A stretch of DNA of 64,000 bases from an uncultured Fodinibius sp. (GCA_913056455.1 CAJXMJ010000001.1:682001-746000), one strand, 5' to 3'. Counted from the stretch's first letter, positions 8,217-18,489 are shown. Numbers and translations are program-made. The notes: generated by a model from the letters alone, not told the origin.

Positions 8217-9728
8217 TTAAAATGGAGCGTCGTCACCGCCGGGACTATGTCCTGTTGGGGGCGGTCCTCCATTACTTGACTGACCACTATTGTCAGAAGT
8301 GTTGTTTGGCTCTCCATACGGACCCGTATCTGCTGTAGTGAGGTTTTCGAAACGGGCATAGTCTTCTACGAAGTAGAGAGGTATACTGCCGGTGGGTCCG
8401 TTACGCTGTTTCCCAATAATAATTTCAGCAAGGCCGGTAGTTGATTGTCCCTCGGGCGTTGTTTTAATGCCATAATACTCCGGACGATAAATAAAGCTTA
8501 CAACATCAGCATCCTGTTCAATAGATCCAGACTCACGAAGGTCACTAAGTTGTGGACGTTTATCCCCACCGCGTTGCTCAACAGCACGACTAAGCTGCGA
8601 CAGTGCTACAACCGGCACATCTAACTCTTTGGCTAATGCTTTAAGTCCTCGTGATATGGATGCAATCTCCTGCTCTCGGGTACCGTGATCTCCACTGGCC
8701 GTCATTAACTGCAGATAATCTACAATAATAAGACCAATATCATGCTCGCTTTTGAGTCGTCGCGCCTTAGTGCGCAATTCCATAATACTTAGGCCGGGGG
8801 TATCGTCTACAAAAATGTTGGCTGTAAATAGTCGCCCGGCCGCATCAATAAGACGCTTAAAATCTTCATCTTCTAATTGTCCCGATCGGGCACTTTGAGC
8901 ATTAATGCGTCCTTCCATGGTAAGCAGACGCTGAACCAGTGACTGATTTGACATCTCTAAACTAAAAATAGCAACTTTTGTTCGCAGCTTCTCATTTTGA
9001 TGCAAAGCCGCGTTGCGTGCTGTCGTCAAAACATAGGCTGTTTTACCCATTGAGGGGCGGGCAGCAATAATAATCAGATCACCGTCTTGCCAACCGGCCG
9101 TTAATTTATCTACATCAGTGCCCGTGGGCACTCCCGTAATACCGGAGGATTTGCCACGTATATCTTCCAGATAAGAAAGGGTATCCTTCAAAACATCGCC
9201 AATAGGCTGTGCTTGTGCTCGCTGTTTAGAATTAGCCAAATCAAAAATACGCTGCTCGGCATAATCCAATACGTCTATCGTATCAGAGGAACTGTCATAA
9301 GCTTGTTTGATAATATCGGTGCAACCTAGGATTAAATTACGCTTGGTTGCTTTTTCGGCGATAATTTGAGCATGGTAATCCACATTAGCTGCTGAGCTGA
9401 CCGATCGGGTGAGTTCAGATAAATAGCCCGGTCCGCCACAGGTATCAAGTAATCCCTTATCGCGCAATTCATTTTCAACGGTAAGGAGATCAAGCGGATT
9501 ATCTCGTTCATAGAGATCGTGTAATACCTCAAAAATATGCTGATGTGCAGGCTTATAAAAATCATTCGGAGAGAGCATTTGCAGAGCAATAGTAGCCGCC
9601 TCATGTTCAATTAACATGGAGCCAAGAACGGCTTCTTCAACTTCTACTGCCTGCGGAGGGACCCGTCCTTCTTGGTCCAATATTTTAGAATCAGATTTAT
9701 TATAGTTTGAGCCTTTGTTTGACGCCAT
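8217..9728 (-). CDS. dnaB: Replicative DNA helicase
   Basis: Hexameric helicase of the replication fork. The N-terminal primase-interacting domain (VPPQAVEVEEAVLGSML) is followed by the RecA-like domain with Walker A ARPSMGKTA, Walker B-type LIIVDYLQLM, and the DLRESGSIEQDAD motif. At 503 aa it is a normal length with no intein. The tail is a Gly/Pro/Ser-rich low-complexity segment ending in DDAPF, reminiscent of the acidic tips by which proteins bind SSB, though this is only a resemblance. It is convergent to the glycosyltransferase gene at 6797. Confidence 0.96.
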   Translation of the reverse strand: MASNKGSNYNKSDSKILDQEGRVPPQAVEVEEAVLGSMLIEHEAATIALQMLSPNDFYKPAHQHIFEVLHDLYERDNPLDLLTVENELRDKGLLDTCGGPGYLSELTRSVSSAANVDYHAQIIAEKATKRNLILGCTDIIKQAYDSSSDTIDVLDYAEQRIFDLANSKQRAQAQPIGDVLKDTLSYLEDIRGKSSGITGVPTGTDVDKLTAGWQDGDLIIIAARPSMGKTAYVLTTARNAALHQNEKLRTKVAIFSLEMSNQSLVQRLLTMEGRINAQSARSGQLEDEDFKRLIDAAGRLFTANIFVDDTPGLSIMELRTKARRLKSEHDIGLIIVDYLQLMTASGDHGTREQEIASISRGLKALAKELDVPVVALSQLSRAVEQRGGDKRPQLSDLRESGSIEQDADVVSFIYRPEYYGIKTTPEGQSTTGLAEIIIGKQRNGPTGSIPLYFVEDYARFENLTTADTGPYGEPNNTSDNSGQSSNGGPPPTGHSPGGDDAPF

Positions 9729-9873
9729 CCGAGAATTAACCTGAAATTATAGCAAAAATTACTGTGATCTGAATGAAATGAACAATCCCAATTACTTTAT
9801 GTTCACGCATTCACAAGTATAATAAAAGCGATACTCTTACCGAAGTGAAAGAGCCCATAAATTTCCAAAAATT

Positions 9874-10731
9874 TTAAGGTTGACCGCCGAGCTCATTGTA
9901 TCGTTTACGGAGTAGCTGAACATCTTCCCATGTGGGATGTTTCCATTTAGGATGTCGGAGCAGAGCAGCTGGGTGATAAGTTGCTAACAGTTCATATTCG
10001 CCCCGGAAATCATGAAATTGGCCTCTCATTTTTGTTAGTGAAAGGTTTTTATCTAAAAGTGTTTGTGCTGCCACTTTGCCAACTGCTAAAATCAATTTCG
10101 GTTCAATTAAATCAATTTGTCGCAGTAAAAAGGGGAGGCTTCTTTCGCGCTCTTCCGGTTTTGGGTTCCGGTTATTTGGTGGACGATGTTTGAGAATATT
10201 AGCAATATAAACATCTTGCCGCTTGAAATTAATGGCATCCAAAATTTTGTTCAGCAGCTGTCCGGCTTTTCCCACAAACGGCTCTCCCTGTTTATCCTCT
10301 TCGGCTCCTGGTGCTTCGCCAATAATCATTAAGTCCGCATTGGGATTGCCCACTCCAAATACCAATTGTGTTCCTTCTAAATCGGTACGGAGTACCTCTG
10401 CTTTCTGACACAATTCCTTCAATTCATCAAGAGAATTACATTTATTAATGTAGTAATACACATCATTGGACTCATCCTTGTTGAATAACCCCTCCTGTGG
10501 AGTAAATCCTTCATCTTGTTGAACATTTCCACTGGATGATGTTTCCTGCAGGGATGGTTCGGTTACAGCATTATTATCGGTAGAGGTCGATTGAGAAGTA
10601 GGTGCTTTCTCATGGATGGATTCTTCATTCTCATCATCCACTGAAAAATCCCCGTACAATTCGCGTTCTTTTTTAATAAAATTGATCGCATCGTCAATAA
10701 CCTTACGGGGATCTCGATTGGAATCAGCCAT
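9874..10731 (-). CDS. Uracil-DNA glycosylase, family 4 type, lacking Fe-S cysteines
   Basis: Removes uracil from DNA. The catalytic-domain motifs are clear: [20 protein letters not shown], the PPNNRNP strand, and the late HPAALLRHP motif. About 110 extra N-terminal residues are acidic and Ser/Thr-rich. Family-4 enzymes usually hold a 4Fe-4S cluster by four cysteines (a CxxC ahead of the R-T segment, a Cys in KCRPP and one in the following helix). Here these positions are occupied by other residues (KHRPP, and serine in the helix), so the cluster is probably absent. It starts 9 bp downstream of mtaB and is likely co-transcribed. Confidence 0.85.
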   Translation of the reverse strand: MADSNRDPRKVIDDAINFIKKERELYGDFSVDDENEESIHEKAPTSQSTSTDNNAVTEPSLQETSSSGNVQQDEGFTPQEGLFNKDESNDVYYYINKCNSLDELKELCQKAEVLRTDLEGTQLVFGVGNPNADLMIIGEAPGAEEDKQGEPFVGKAGQLLNKILDAINFKRQDVYIANILKHRPPNNRNPKPEERERSLPFLLRQIDLIEPKLILAVGKVAAQTLLDKNLSLTKMRGQFHDFRGEYELLATYHPAALLRHPKWKHPTWEDVQLLRKRYNELGGQP

Positions 10732-10740
10732 ACTATTTAT

Positions 10741-12075
10741 TTATCCGACAAGTTCAGCAATCACTTCTTGTTCCTGTTTTGCTCGCGGGGTCAACTCTCC
10801 GATCAAGTAACCTTCTTTTGATCGCGCTCCGAGCCTTACCGGTAAGATTCTATTTTCGTATTGGGGATTATAAGGTACTCCAACACGGATATAATTATCT
10901 GTCCACCCCAGCATGGCCCCATTGTGGTTCGCTCCTTCAAATAACACCGGCCGAACCTCATCTTTAAAAGAAGTGTCAAAATTGAAGCGCTTTTTCTTGG
11001 AGAGTCGACGCATCTTATGCGTTCGTTCCTTGCGTACGCTGTTTTGTACCTGTGGCTCAATATTTAAGGCATGCGTATTGGGACGTTCAGAATAGGTGAA
11101 TACATGTAGATAGGAGACAGGGAGGCTGTCTATGAAATCATAGGATTCTTGAAAGAGTTCATCAGTTTCTCCGGGATGTCCCGTAATTACATCTACGCCA
11201 ATAGCTGCGTCAGGCATTAACTTTTTAATAAGCTTAACTCGTTCCCGATAGAGATCAGACTGATAACGCCGCCGCATAAATCCTAACATTTTATCGCTCC
11301 CGCTTTGCAGGGGCATATGAAAATGCGGTTGTACTTTATCGGACTCTGCTGTAAAGTGGATAATCTCTTTGTGCATCAAATTCGGTTCCACTGATGAAAA
11401 ACGGATTCGCTCCAGCCCCTCAACAGTATCCAGTTCTTGCAAAAGCATAAAAAAGTTCTCATCGGTCCCACGACCAAAGTCACCAGCGTTAACGCCAGTG
11501 ACTACTACTTCTTTAAATCCTTCATCAACCAATAGTTTAGCGTTTTCAACAACAGCATGAATCTTTGGACTGCGACTTTCGCCACGTGCCATAGGGATCG
11601 TACAAAACGAGCAGTTATAGCTACAGCCGTCCTGAACTTTTAGGAATGCCCGGGTTCGGTCATCGGCTGAAAAAGCATTATGGAAATCTACAGCTTCATT
11701 TACATCCGAATTATAAACAATAGGTTCGGATCGTTTTTCAAAATCATCAAATAGTTCGAGCAGCTTGAATTTGTTTTTTGCTCCGAGTACAGCATCAACT
11801 CCATCGATTTCGGCAATCTCCTCGGGTTCAAGCTGAGCATAACACCCGATTACAGCGACAAAAGCCTCGGGATTTCTGCGAAGGGCCCGTCGCACTGTAT
11901 TGCGGCAGGTGCTATTGGCACTTTGGGTCACCGAACAAGTGTTTACTACATAAATATCTGCCTCTTTATCAAAATCGGTGATATCATACCCCTCTTGCTC
12001 AAAGTCACGCTGAATAGCCATTGTTTCGGAGTAATTCAGCTTACAGCCAAGAGTTTTAAATGCAACTGTTTTCAT
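10741..12075 (-). CDS. mtaB: tRNA t6A37 methylthiotransferase MtaB
   Basis: Radical-SAM enzyme that converts t6A37 to ms2t6A in tRNA. The N-terminal methylthiotransferase domain shows TLGCKLNYSET, VNTCSVT and GCYAQ, which supply three cluster cysteines. The radical-SAM motif CSYNCSFCTIP lies near residue 149. A C-terminal TRAM-like region ends the 444-aa protein. KLNYSET in the first motif fits MtaB rather than MiaB. It heads a two-gene unit with the glycosylase. Confidence 0.93.
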   Translation of the reverse strand: MKTVAFKTLGCKLNYSETMAIQRDFEQEGYDITDFDKEADIYVVNTCSVTQSANSTCRNTVRRALRRNPEAFVAVIGCYAQLEPEEIAEIDGVDAVLGAKNKFKLLELFDDFEKRSEPIVYNSDVNEAVDFHNAFSADDRTRAFLKVQDGCSYNCSFCTIPMARGESRSPKIHAVVENAKLLVDEGFKEVVVTGVNAGDFGRGTDENFFMLLQELDTVEGLERIRFSSVEPNLMHKEIIHFTAESDKVQPHFHMPLQSGSDKMLGFMRRRYQSDLYRERVKLIKKLMPDAAIGVDVITGHPGETDELFQESYDFIDSLPVSYLHVFTYSERPNTHALNIEPQVQNSVRKERTHKMRRLSKKKRFNFDTSFKDEVRPVLFEGANHNGAMLGWTDNYIRVGVPYNPQYENRILPVRLGARSKEGYLIGELTPRAKQEQEVIAELVG

Positions 12076-12193
12076 GTATTTGCAGATAGTAGAATTTCGG
12101 TTCGCTCTTTAAACCAAATAAAATACGAAATGACTGTAAAAATATCGACGCCGATAATATAAATAACGTATCCCATTTTGAGTGTCAGAAGAC

Positions 12194-12240
12194 TGTAAAA
12201 TTATTGCTCATCATGCCATTCGGTATATAATTATTACTCG
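12194..12240. promoter_or_regulatory. Two tandem activator-site candidates
   Basis: TGTAAAATTATTGCTCA (12194-12210) and TATATAATTATTACTCG (12224-12240) each carry a good right half of the dyad TGAGTAAnnnTTACTCA and a poor left half. They are exactly 30 bp apart, about three helical turns, and lie 75-105 bp upstream of the sigma-54 promoter at 12315. Confidence 0.5.
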
Positions 12241-12314
12241 TACATACTTTCTTCAATCTTCGAATTGGGCACGTACGTTCCAGTTAGATAGTTAAGGACT
12301 GCTTTAGTAAAGAG

Positions 12315-12330
12315 TGGTACAGTTGTTGTA
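12315..12330 (+). promoter_or_regulatory. Sigma-54 promoter of the fcl-gmd operon
   Basis: TGGTACAGTTGTTGTA: GG and GT exactly 10 nt apart, with a TTGT -12 element. Predicted start near 12340, about 33 nt before the fcl ATG. Confidence 0.75.
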
Positions 12331-12372
12331 CCAAGCTGCATACTGATGGTTTATTTATAGAAAAAACAGGGT

Positions 12373-13320
12373 ATGAGAGACAACAAAATATATATAGCAG
12401 GTCATCTGGGCATGGTTGGGGCAGAAACGCTGCAATTATTTCAAAGTAAAGGTTATTCAAACATAGTCACTAAACCCAGTGATGAGCTGGATCTTCGCAA
12501 TCAGAAAGCAGTAACAGAGTTTATGGACAGAGAGCAGCCAGAAGTTGTTGTATTGGCTGCTGCCAGGGTAGGAGGCATATTAGCAAATGATCAAAACCCG
12601 TATCAATTTTTATATGATAATCTGACCATTCAGAGCAATGTAATAAATGCTGCTCATGAAAATGAGGTAGAGCACCTTGTTTTCCTTGGCAGTTCGTGTA
12701 TATATCCTAAACATGCCCCTCAACCAATTAAAGAAGAATATTTGCTCACAGGTTCTTTAGAGCCGACGAATCAATGGTATGCCATTGCTAAAATTGCGGG
12801 GATAAAACTATGTGAAGCCTTAAATCGTCAGTATGGGCGTAACTATGTTTCATTGATGCCAACGAATTTATATGGACCCGGTGATAATTTTGACCTTAAA
12901 ACTTCCCATGTAGTACCTGCTATGATCCGAAAATTTCACGAAGCAGCTGAAAATGGTCAGCTCCCTGTTGCTTTATGGGGAACCGGACAACCCAAAAGAG
13001 AATTTCTCCATGTTCGGGATCTGGCAAAAGCTATTCTTTTTACAGTAGAAAATAGGCTTAAGGGGGATATCTACAATGTGGGAACGGGTAAGGATATCTC
13101 AATCAAAGAGCTGGCTAATTTAATACAAAAGATCACTGGCCATCATGGAGAAATTACTTGGAATACCTCCAAGCCTGATGGAACTCCGAGAAAACTATTA
13201 GATGTCTCAAAACTGCATTCGCATGGATGGAGGCACAACATAGAATTGCAGGATGGACTTACAAAAACGTATCAGTGGTACTTGCAGAATATAAAGGAGT
13301 TGAAGGAAGTAAAGTTATAA
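12373..13320 (+). CDS. fcl: GDP-L-fucose synthase
   Basis: Epimerises and reduces GDP-4-keto-6-deoxymannose to GDP-L-fucose. The extended SDR of 315 aa shows the nucleotide-binding motif IYIAGHLGMVG, the LGSSCIYPK segment with the catalytic serine and cysteine, YAIAKIAG with the Tyr-Lys pair, and NLYGPGDNFD typical of this enzyme. It is the first gene after a sigma-54 promoter and is followed by gmd, which makes its substrate. GDP-mannose synthesis genes are not in the window. Confidence 0.94.
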   Translation: MRDNKIYIAGHLGMVGAETLQLFQSKGYSNIVTKPSDELDLRNQKAVTEFMDREQPEVVVLAAARVGGILANDQNPYQFLYDNLTIQSNVINAAHENEVEHLVFLGSSCIYPKHAPQPIKEEYLLTGSLEPTNQWYAIAKIAGIKLCEALNRQYGRNYVSLMPTNLYGPGDNFDLKTSHVVPAMIRKFHEAAENGQLPVALWGTGQPKREFLHVRDLAKAILFTVENRLKGDIYNVGTGKDISIKELANLIQKITGHHGEITWNTSKPDGTPRKLLDVSKLHSHGWRHNIELQDGLTKTYQWYLQNIKELKEVKL

Positions 13321-13341
13321 TGTGAAATAAGTTTTTAAAAA

Positions 13342-14454
13342 ATGAGGGACGATTTGAAAAAAAAGAGAAAAGTGGCATTGATTACGGGTGTAACGGGGCA
13401 GGATGGCTCATATTTAGCAGAATTTCTATTAGAAAAGGGATATGAGGTTCACGGAATTAAACGTCGATCCAGCTCATTCAATACCGGACGTATTGATCAT
13501 ATTTATCAAGATCCTCATGTCGATGAGCTCCCATTTTATCTACACTATGGTGATTTAACTGACTCTACAAATTTGATTCGTATCATACAGGATACCCAGC
13601 CGGATGAAATTTATAATCTGGGTGCGCAGAGTCATGTCCAAGTTTCTTTTGAAGCTCCCGAATATACCGCCAATAGTGATGCACTGGGAACACTTCGTAT
13701 ACTTGAAGCCATTCGGATATTGGGTCTGACCGATAAGACCAAATTTTACCAAGCTTCCACAAGTGAACTGTATGGAAAAGTGCAGGAAGTACCGCAGCGA
13801 GAGACTACACCTTTTTATCCGCGCTCACCATATGGCGTTGCCAAGCTTTATGCTTATTGGATCACTGTAAACTATCGTGAAGCTTATGGAATGTATGCTG
13901 TAAACGGCATTCTTTTTAATCATGAGTCACCGGTTCGGGGTGAAACCTTCGTAACTCGAAAAATTACCCGGGCTGCTGTTCGCATTGCCGCTGGATTACA
14001 GGAGAAAACATATCTCGGAAATTTGGATGCCAAAAGGGATTGGGGGCATGCCAAGGATTATATTGAGGGAATGTACCTGATGCTTCAACAGGACGATCCC
14101 GAAGATCTTGTATTGGCTACGGGGGTTACTCATACTGTTAGAGAACTTTGTGAGCTTGCATTTTTTCATGCCGGTGTTAACCTCACATGGATTGGAGAAG
14201 GAGTAGAGGAAAAGGGAGTTGATGCTGAGACGGGCGATATAGTTGTAGAAATTGATCCCCGTTATTTTCGTCCAACAGAAGTAGATCTGCTTATTGGTGA
14301 TGCCTCAAAAGCTCGCCAAAAGTTGGAGTGGGCGCCTAAGTATACTTTTGAAGGACTTATTGAAGAAATGGTCCGTGAAGACAAAGAAAAAATTAATCTG
14401 ATAATAAATAATAAAGATGAAGATTATTCCAAGCTTTCCAACTACATCCAGTAA
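13342..14454 (+). CDS. gmd: GDP-mannose 4,6-dehydratase
   Basis: Makes GDP-4-keto-6-deoxymannose, the precursor of GDP-fucose. The Rossmann motif [16 protein letters not shown], the [12 protein letters not shown] segment, the catalytic region [11 protein letters not shown] with [10 protein letters not shown], and [16 protein letters not shown] are all diagnostic. The protein is 370 aa, a normal length. Its 3' end overlaps the next gene by 38 bp, so translation of the two is probably coupled. Confidence 0.96.
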   Translation: MRDDLKKKRKVALITGVTGQDGSYLAEFLLEKGYEVHGIKRRSSSFNTGRIDHIYQDPHVDELPFYLHYGDLTDSTNLIRIIQDTQPDEIYNLGAQSHVQVSFEAPEYTANSDALGTLRILEAIRILGLTDKTKFYQASTSELYGKVQEVPQRETTPFYPRSPYGVAKLYAYWITVNYREAYGMYAVNGILFNHESPVRGETFVTRKITRAAVRIAAGLQEKTYLGNLDAKRDWGHAKDYIEGMYLMLQQDDPEDLVLATGVTHTVRELCELAFFHAGVNLTWIGEGVEEKGVDAETGDIVVEIDPRYFRPTEVDLLIGDASKARQKLEWAPKYTFEGLIEEMVREDKEKINLIINNKDEDYSKLSNYIQ

Positions 14455-15820
14455 TAATACGGGCATTGTAAAGCCAAGGCCTCTTATTAAATTACGCGAA
14501 GATTTTATCAGTCGAATCCAAAATCGTACAGCCAAGGTAGGTATTATTGGTCTTGGTTATGTGGGGCTTCCGCTAATGTGGACCTTTCATGAAGAGGGAT
14601 TTCCTGTTGTTGGTTTTGATGTTGATAAGGATAAAATAAAAAATATTGAAAGTGGGAAGCCTTATATAAAGCATCTCGGGTATAAGATGATGGAAAAGTT
14701 GGCTGTATCTGATCGATGTTCAGCCACTCTAAACTTTGCCGGCCTACGAGAAATGGATGCAATTATCATGTGTGTACCGACTCCGCTGAATACCTATCGT
14801 GAGCCAGATATGAAGTATGTGGAGCAAACGACACGAACGATTGCAAAGTATATTCAAAAAGGGCAGTTAATTATCTTAGAATCGACTTCTTATCCCGGAA
14901 CGACCGATGAGCTTATAATTCCAATATTAGAGAAAGATTCGGGAATGAAGTCAGGAAAAGATTTCTTTGTAGCCTACAGTCCGGAGCGCGAAGATCCGGG
15001 CAATCCGAATTTCAATACTTCTAAAATACCAAAAGTAGTCGGTGCTGATGGTACTGATGCTCTTACGGTTGCCAAAGCATTGTACGATTCCGTTATCGTA
15101 GAGACTGTACCGGTTTCTGATAATAAAACGGCTGAGGCAGTTAAACTCACCGAAAATATATTTCGATCGGTAAATATTGCGCTGGTCAACGAGCTGAAGG
15201 TCGTATTTCAGGAAATGGGTATCGATATCCATGAGGTATTGGATGCTGCAGCAACGAAGCCTTTTGGTTTTATGAAGTTTACACCCGGTCCGGGATTAGG
15301 TGGGCATTGTATTCCTATTGATCCGTTTTATTTAACGTGGAAAGCAAGGGAGTACGAGCAAAATACGCGTTTTATAGAGTTAGCAGGTGAAATTAATACC
15401 AGCATGCCACGATATGTTGTGGAACGTACAATTAAGGCACTAAATGCCCATTATAAGGCTGTTAATGGTAGTAACGTGTTGATTGTTGGGCTTGCCTATA
15501 AGCCGGATGTGGATGACTTGAGAGAGTCGCCCACTTTTAAGTTAATGGATCTTCTAAAAAATTACGGGGCAAACATCTCTTATTATGATCACTACATTCC
15601 AGAGATTTGGGAAACGAGAGAGCATAAGGAATGGGCGGGGTTAAAAACGGTTACATGGAATAAAGAGACTATATCAAACTTTGATGCAGTAATTATTTCA
15701 ACCAATCATTCCGATATAAATTATCAAGAACTGGCAGATTGGAATGATGTTATTATTGATACTCGTAATGCAATGAAAAACGTTCGACCGAGAACCAGTT
15801 CCCAAATTTGGAAAGCTTAG
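14417..15820 (+). CDS. UDP-N-acetylhexosamine 6-dehydrogenase (WbpA/WecC type)
   Basis: NAD-dependent oxidation of a UDP-HexNAc to the uronic acid. The nucleotide-binding motif [13 protein letters not shown] begins near residue 41, the central helix holds the conserved [17 protein letters not shown], and the catalytic cysteine is in [16 protein letters not shown]. The fold order (NAD domain, dimer helix, UDP domain) is complete. Compared with family members there are about 15 extra N-terminal residues, and no strong ribosome-binding site precedes the ATG, so the start is uncertain. The neighbouring epimerase makes UDP-ManNAc, so the substrate may be UDP-ManNAc or UDP-GlcNAc; sequence by eye cannot separate these. 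Confidence 0.85.
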   Translation: MKIIPSFPTTSSNNTGIVKPRPLIKLREDFISRIQNRTAKVGIIGLGYVGLPLMWTFHEEGFPVVGFDVDKDKIKNIESGKPYIKHLGYKMMEKLAVSDRCSATLNFAGLREMDAIIMCVPTPLNTYREPDMKYVEQTTRTIAKYIQKGQLIILESTSYPGTTDELIIPILEKDSGMKSGKDFFVAYSPEREDPGNPNFNTSKIPKVVGADGTDALTVAKALYDSVIVETVPVSDNKTAEAVKLTENIFRSVNIALVNELKVVFQEMGIDIHEVLDAAATKPFGFMKFTPGPGLGGHCIPIDPFYLTWKAREYEQNTRFIELAGEINTSMPRYVVERTIKALNAHYKAVNGSNVLIVGLAYKPDVDDLRESPTFKLMDLLKNYGANISYYDHYIPEIWETREHKEWAGLKTVTWNKETISNFDAVIISTNHSDINYQELADWNDVIIDTRNAMKNVRPRTSSQIWKA

Positions 15821-15852
15821 AAGGGAAGGGATACTAAGTCAAGGATTATAGT

Positions 15853-16950
15853 ATGAAAAAGTTATTAGTGATAGTGGGTACGCGACCTAACTTTATTAAG
15901 GTTACGCAGTTTAGGAGGGTAGCCGAACAAGAATTTTCGGGATTCTTTGATATAAAAATTGTGCATACGGGCCAGCACTATGATGAGAAGATGGCCGATA
16001 TATTTTTCAAACAGTTTGAGTTAACCCCAGACTATTTTTTAGAAATCCCTCCTTCATCCCCAAATACGCAGATGGCTGAAGTAATGAAGCGTTTAGAGCC
16101 AGTGGTACAAGAGATACGCCCAGATATGATTTTAGTAACTGGAGATGTAAATTCAACATTGGCTGCCTCGGTTACTGCTAATAAAATGGGTATTCCATTA
16201 GCTCATATTGAGAGCGGATTGCGCAGTGGCGACCGAACAATGCCGGAAGAGGTTAACCGAATTTTGACGGATGAAATTTCGGATTATCTATTTATCACCG
16301 AGGAGAGTGGAATGGAAAATCTTAATGGGAATGGGAAGACCAAAGACCAGCTCTTTTTAGTAGGCAATACCATGATTGATACGATGGTGGCTTTTGATGA
16401 TAAGATTAACAAATCACCTGTTTTAGATAAACTTGGGCTTGAAAGGGGCCAGTTTGTTCTTATGACTATGCATAGGCCGGCAACGGTAGACAATCAACCT
16501 GAATTGCTTAAGCTTATTAATTTGATTGAGGAAATAACTCAGTCCGAAAAATTGGTTTTTCCTATACATCCCCGAACCGTCAATAATCTAAAGTCGTTTG
16601 ACTTATATGGTCGGTTGGCTGGAAATAAAAACGTGGTTTTGACCGAGCCAATGGATTACTTTGCTTTTCAAAAACTCATTGCCAGCTGCAAGTTTATTCT
16701 TACTGACAGTGGTGGTATCCAGGAGGAATCCACATTCCGCCGTGTTCCATGCTTGACCCTGCGGCCAAATACTGAACGTCCATCAACCATCCAGGTTGGA
16801 ACCAATACTCTGGTCCCTTTTGATCTGGATGAAATAAGGAGACTTATCTGTTCAATAAAAGAGGGGCGATATAAAAAGGGATCCATTCCGGATAAATGGG
16901 ATGGAAAGGCAACCTATCGGATTCTCAAAACTATTCAAGAGCAGCTTTAA
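15853..16950 (+). CDS. wecB: UDP-N-acetylglucosamine 2-epimerase (non-hydrolysing)
   Basis: Interconverts UDP-GlcNAc and UDP-ManNAc. The start is GTRPNFIK (canonical GTRPE is here GTRPN), followed by TGQHYDEKM, the catalytic region VTGDVNSTLAASVTANKMGIP, HIESGLRSGDRTMPEEVNR and the UDP-binding DSGGIQEES. The 365-aa length is standard. It is the last gene of the unit starting at 12373 and pairs naturally with the dehydrogenase before it to give ManNAc uronic acid. Confidence 0.92.
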   Translation: MKKLLVIVGTRPNFIKVTQFRRVAEQEFSGFFDIKIVHTGQHYDEKMADIFFKQFELTPDYFLEIPPSSPNTQMAEVMKRLEPVVQEIRPDMILVTGDVNSTLAASVTANKMGIPLAHIESGLRSGDRTMPEEVNRILTDEISDYLFITEESGMENLNGNGKTKDQLFLVGNTMIDTMVAFDDKINKSPVLDKLGLERGQFVLMTMHRPATVDNQPELLKLINLIEEITQSEKLVFPIHPRTVNNLKSFDLYGRLAGNKNVVLTEPMDYFAFQKLIASCKFILTDSGGIQEESTFRRVPCLTLRPNTERPSTIQVGTNTLVPFDLDEIRRLICSIKEGRYKKGSIPDKWDGKATYRILKTIQEQL

Positions 16951-17048
16951 TTCTACCCATGAATTTCTTTGTCCAGTAAGAGGACAGAAATCAAGTATCC
17001 TGCCCTACATTAAATATGACTGATAAAACTGCCGACTTAATATGCTTT

Positions 17049-17088
17049 AGGGTAATATTTACAATATCGATTGAGTAAAATTTCATCT
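17049..17088. promoter_or_regulatory. Two activator-site candidates
   Basis: AGGGTAATATTTACAAT (17049-17065) and TGAGTAAAATTTCATCT (17072-17088). The second has a perfect left half of the TGAGTAAnnnTTACTCA dyad; the first keeps both core halves GTAA and TTAC. They end 84 bp before the sigma-54 promoter. Confidence 0.5.
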
Positions 17089-17172
17089 TGAATTTTGAAG
17101 AAATACATAGTTAGATATCTACTCTTGGTTATTATTTGTTCTTGACCGTGATTTCTGACCCCTATGAACAGT

Positions 17173-17188
17173 TGGCACGCTTATTGAC
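17173..17188 (+). promoter_or_regulatory. Sigma-54 promoter of the SDR gene 17305
   Basis: TGGCACGCTTATTGAC. TGGCACG is a full -24 consensus; GG and GA are 10 nt apart. Predicted start near 17198, leaving a leader of about 105 nt. Confidence 0.75.
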
Positions 17189-17304
17189 TCTCTATCAATA
17201 AAGATTGGTCTCAGAAAGTGAGAGAAATTATAACCATCAATTATGTGCTGTTTCGTCTTTAATTACGTTGAGATGTTGCTGCATATCATATTTCAGATAT
17301 CATC

Positions 17305-18333
17305 ATGAATATATTAGTAACGGGTACAGATGGGTATATAGGTTCAGTTTTAGGTCCATATTTATTAGAAAGAGGTCATAATGTGACCGGACTTGATACC
17401 GGATTTTATAGAGCAGGATGGTTGTATAACAATGGAGAGACGGTTTATCCATCCTACATAAACAAAGATCTTCGCGAAATTACGCTGGAAGACTTGGAGG
17501 GGTTTGATGCCGTAGCACATCTTGCGGAATTATCCAATGATCCTTTGGGACAGTTGAATCCTGAAATTACATACAAAATTAATCATGAGGGAAGTATTCG
17601 CTTGGCTACCCTTTGTAAAAAAGCCGGGATACAGCGATTTGTTTATACCTCATCCTGTAGTGTTTATGGAGAAGGGGATGACAGCTATAAAACAGAAGAG
17701 TCTGAAGTTAATCCCCAAACGGCTTATGCGGAATGTAAAACAAGGGTCGAACGAGATGTGTCGAAGCTGGCCGGTGAACAGTTTTCTCCCACCTTTTTAA
17801 GAAATGCCACTGCTTACGGTGCTTCTCCCAGGATGCGATTTGATATTGTACTTAACAATCTTGCAGGACTTGCCTGGACAACCGGTATCATTGAAATGAT
17901 TAGCGATGGCATGCCGTGGCGCCCATTGGTTCACGTTAAAGATATCTGCAAAGCGATTGCCTGTTCGTTAGAAGCTCCGACTGAAAAAATCCATAATCAA
18001 GTATTTAACGTGGGGAATACCGATGAGAATTTCAGGGTAAGAGAGATTGCAGAAATTGTAGGCAAGGCATTTCCAGGTTGTAAAACAACGTTCGGTGATA
18101 GTGGCGGTGATAATCGTAGCTATCGTGTGTCCTTTGATAAGATAAATAGTCAGTTACCCGGCTTTTCATGTGAATATACTGCTGTAAATGGGGCAGAAGA
18201 ATTATACAAACTATTCAAGAGGATTGATTTAGATCCTGAGGTTTTTAATGCAAAACCATATACAAGGCTGAAGCAATTAAAGTTTTTATTGGGTACAAAC
18301 CAGCTTGATAAAGAATTGTATTGGGCTAAATAG
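17305..18333 (+). CDS. NAD-dependent sugar epimerase/dehydratase (extended SDR)
   Basis: Nucleotide-sugar-modifying enzyme. The Rossmann motif VTGTDGYIGSVLGPYL is at the N-terminus, the serine motif YTSSCSVYGEG is near residue 115, and a catalytic YAECKTRVE provides the Tyr-x3-Lys pair. LRNATAYGASPRMRFDIVLNNL and WRPLVHVKDI are typical of epimerases/dehydratases found beside C-methyltransferase and glucose-1-phosphate cytidylyltransferase genes in surface-sugar loci. The next unit indeed starts with a C-methyltransferase-like gene. It is a single-gene unit with its own sigma-54 promoter. The exact reaction is unknown. Confidence 0.8.
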   Translation: MNILVTGTDGYIGSVLGPYLLERGHNVTGLDTGFYRAGWLYNNGETVYPSYINKDLREITLEDLEGFDAVAHLAELSNDPLGQLNPEITYKINHEGSIRLATLCKKAGIQRFVYTSSCSVYGEGDDSYKTEESEVNPQTAYAECKTRVERDVSKLAGEQFSPTFLRNATAYGASPRMRFDIVLNNLAGLAWTTGIIEMISDGMPWRPLVHVKDICKAIACSLEAPTEKIHNQVFNVGNTDENFRVREIAEIVGKAFPGCKTTFGDSGGDNRSYRVSFDKINSQLPGFSCEYTAVNGAEELYKLFKRIDLDPEVFNAKPYTRLKQLKFLLGTNQLDKELYWAK

Positions 18334-18345
18334 AGAACATTGAGC

Positions 18346-18381
18346 CGAGTAATATTTTCATTATCCATTAAAAATTACTCG
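18346..18381. promoter_or_regulatory. Pair of activator half-sites
   Basis: CGAGTAATATTTTCATT (18346-18362) has a perfect left half and CCATTAAAAATTACTCG (18365-18381) a perfect right half of the shared dyad. They end 108 bp upstream of the sigma-54 promoter at 18490. Confidence 0.55.
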
Positions 18382-18489
18382 ATCGTAATGTTGGCATAAG
18401 ATAATAAATAAGGAATAATTTATGGATTTGAGAACCATAGATGGCTACGCAGAAGATAAAATTATGAGTATTGCCCATTGTATTACAAT

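Larger units (their letters stand above)
16951..17304. promoter_or_regulatory. 354-bp regulatory gap
   Basis: Contains candidate activator dyads (17049-17088) and a sigma-54 promoter (17173). An imperfect stem around 16963-16991 (ATTTCT...TGTCC / GGACA...AGAAAT) follows wecB but lacks a T-run, so it is only a doubtful terminator. Confidence 0.4.

Noticed and set aside
16963-16991. Terminator after wecB
   Set aside because: The stem is interrupted and no T-run follows.
18391-18410. TTGGCATAAGATAATAA as sigma-54 promoter
   Set aside because: Good -24 element but no G[CT] at the -12 position; the true site is 100 bp further on at 18490.
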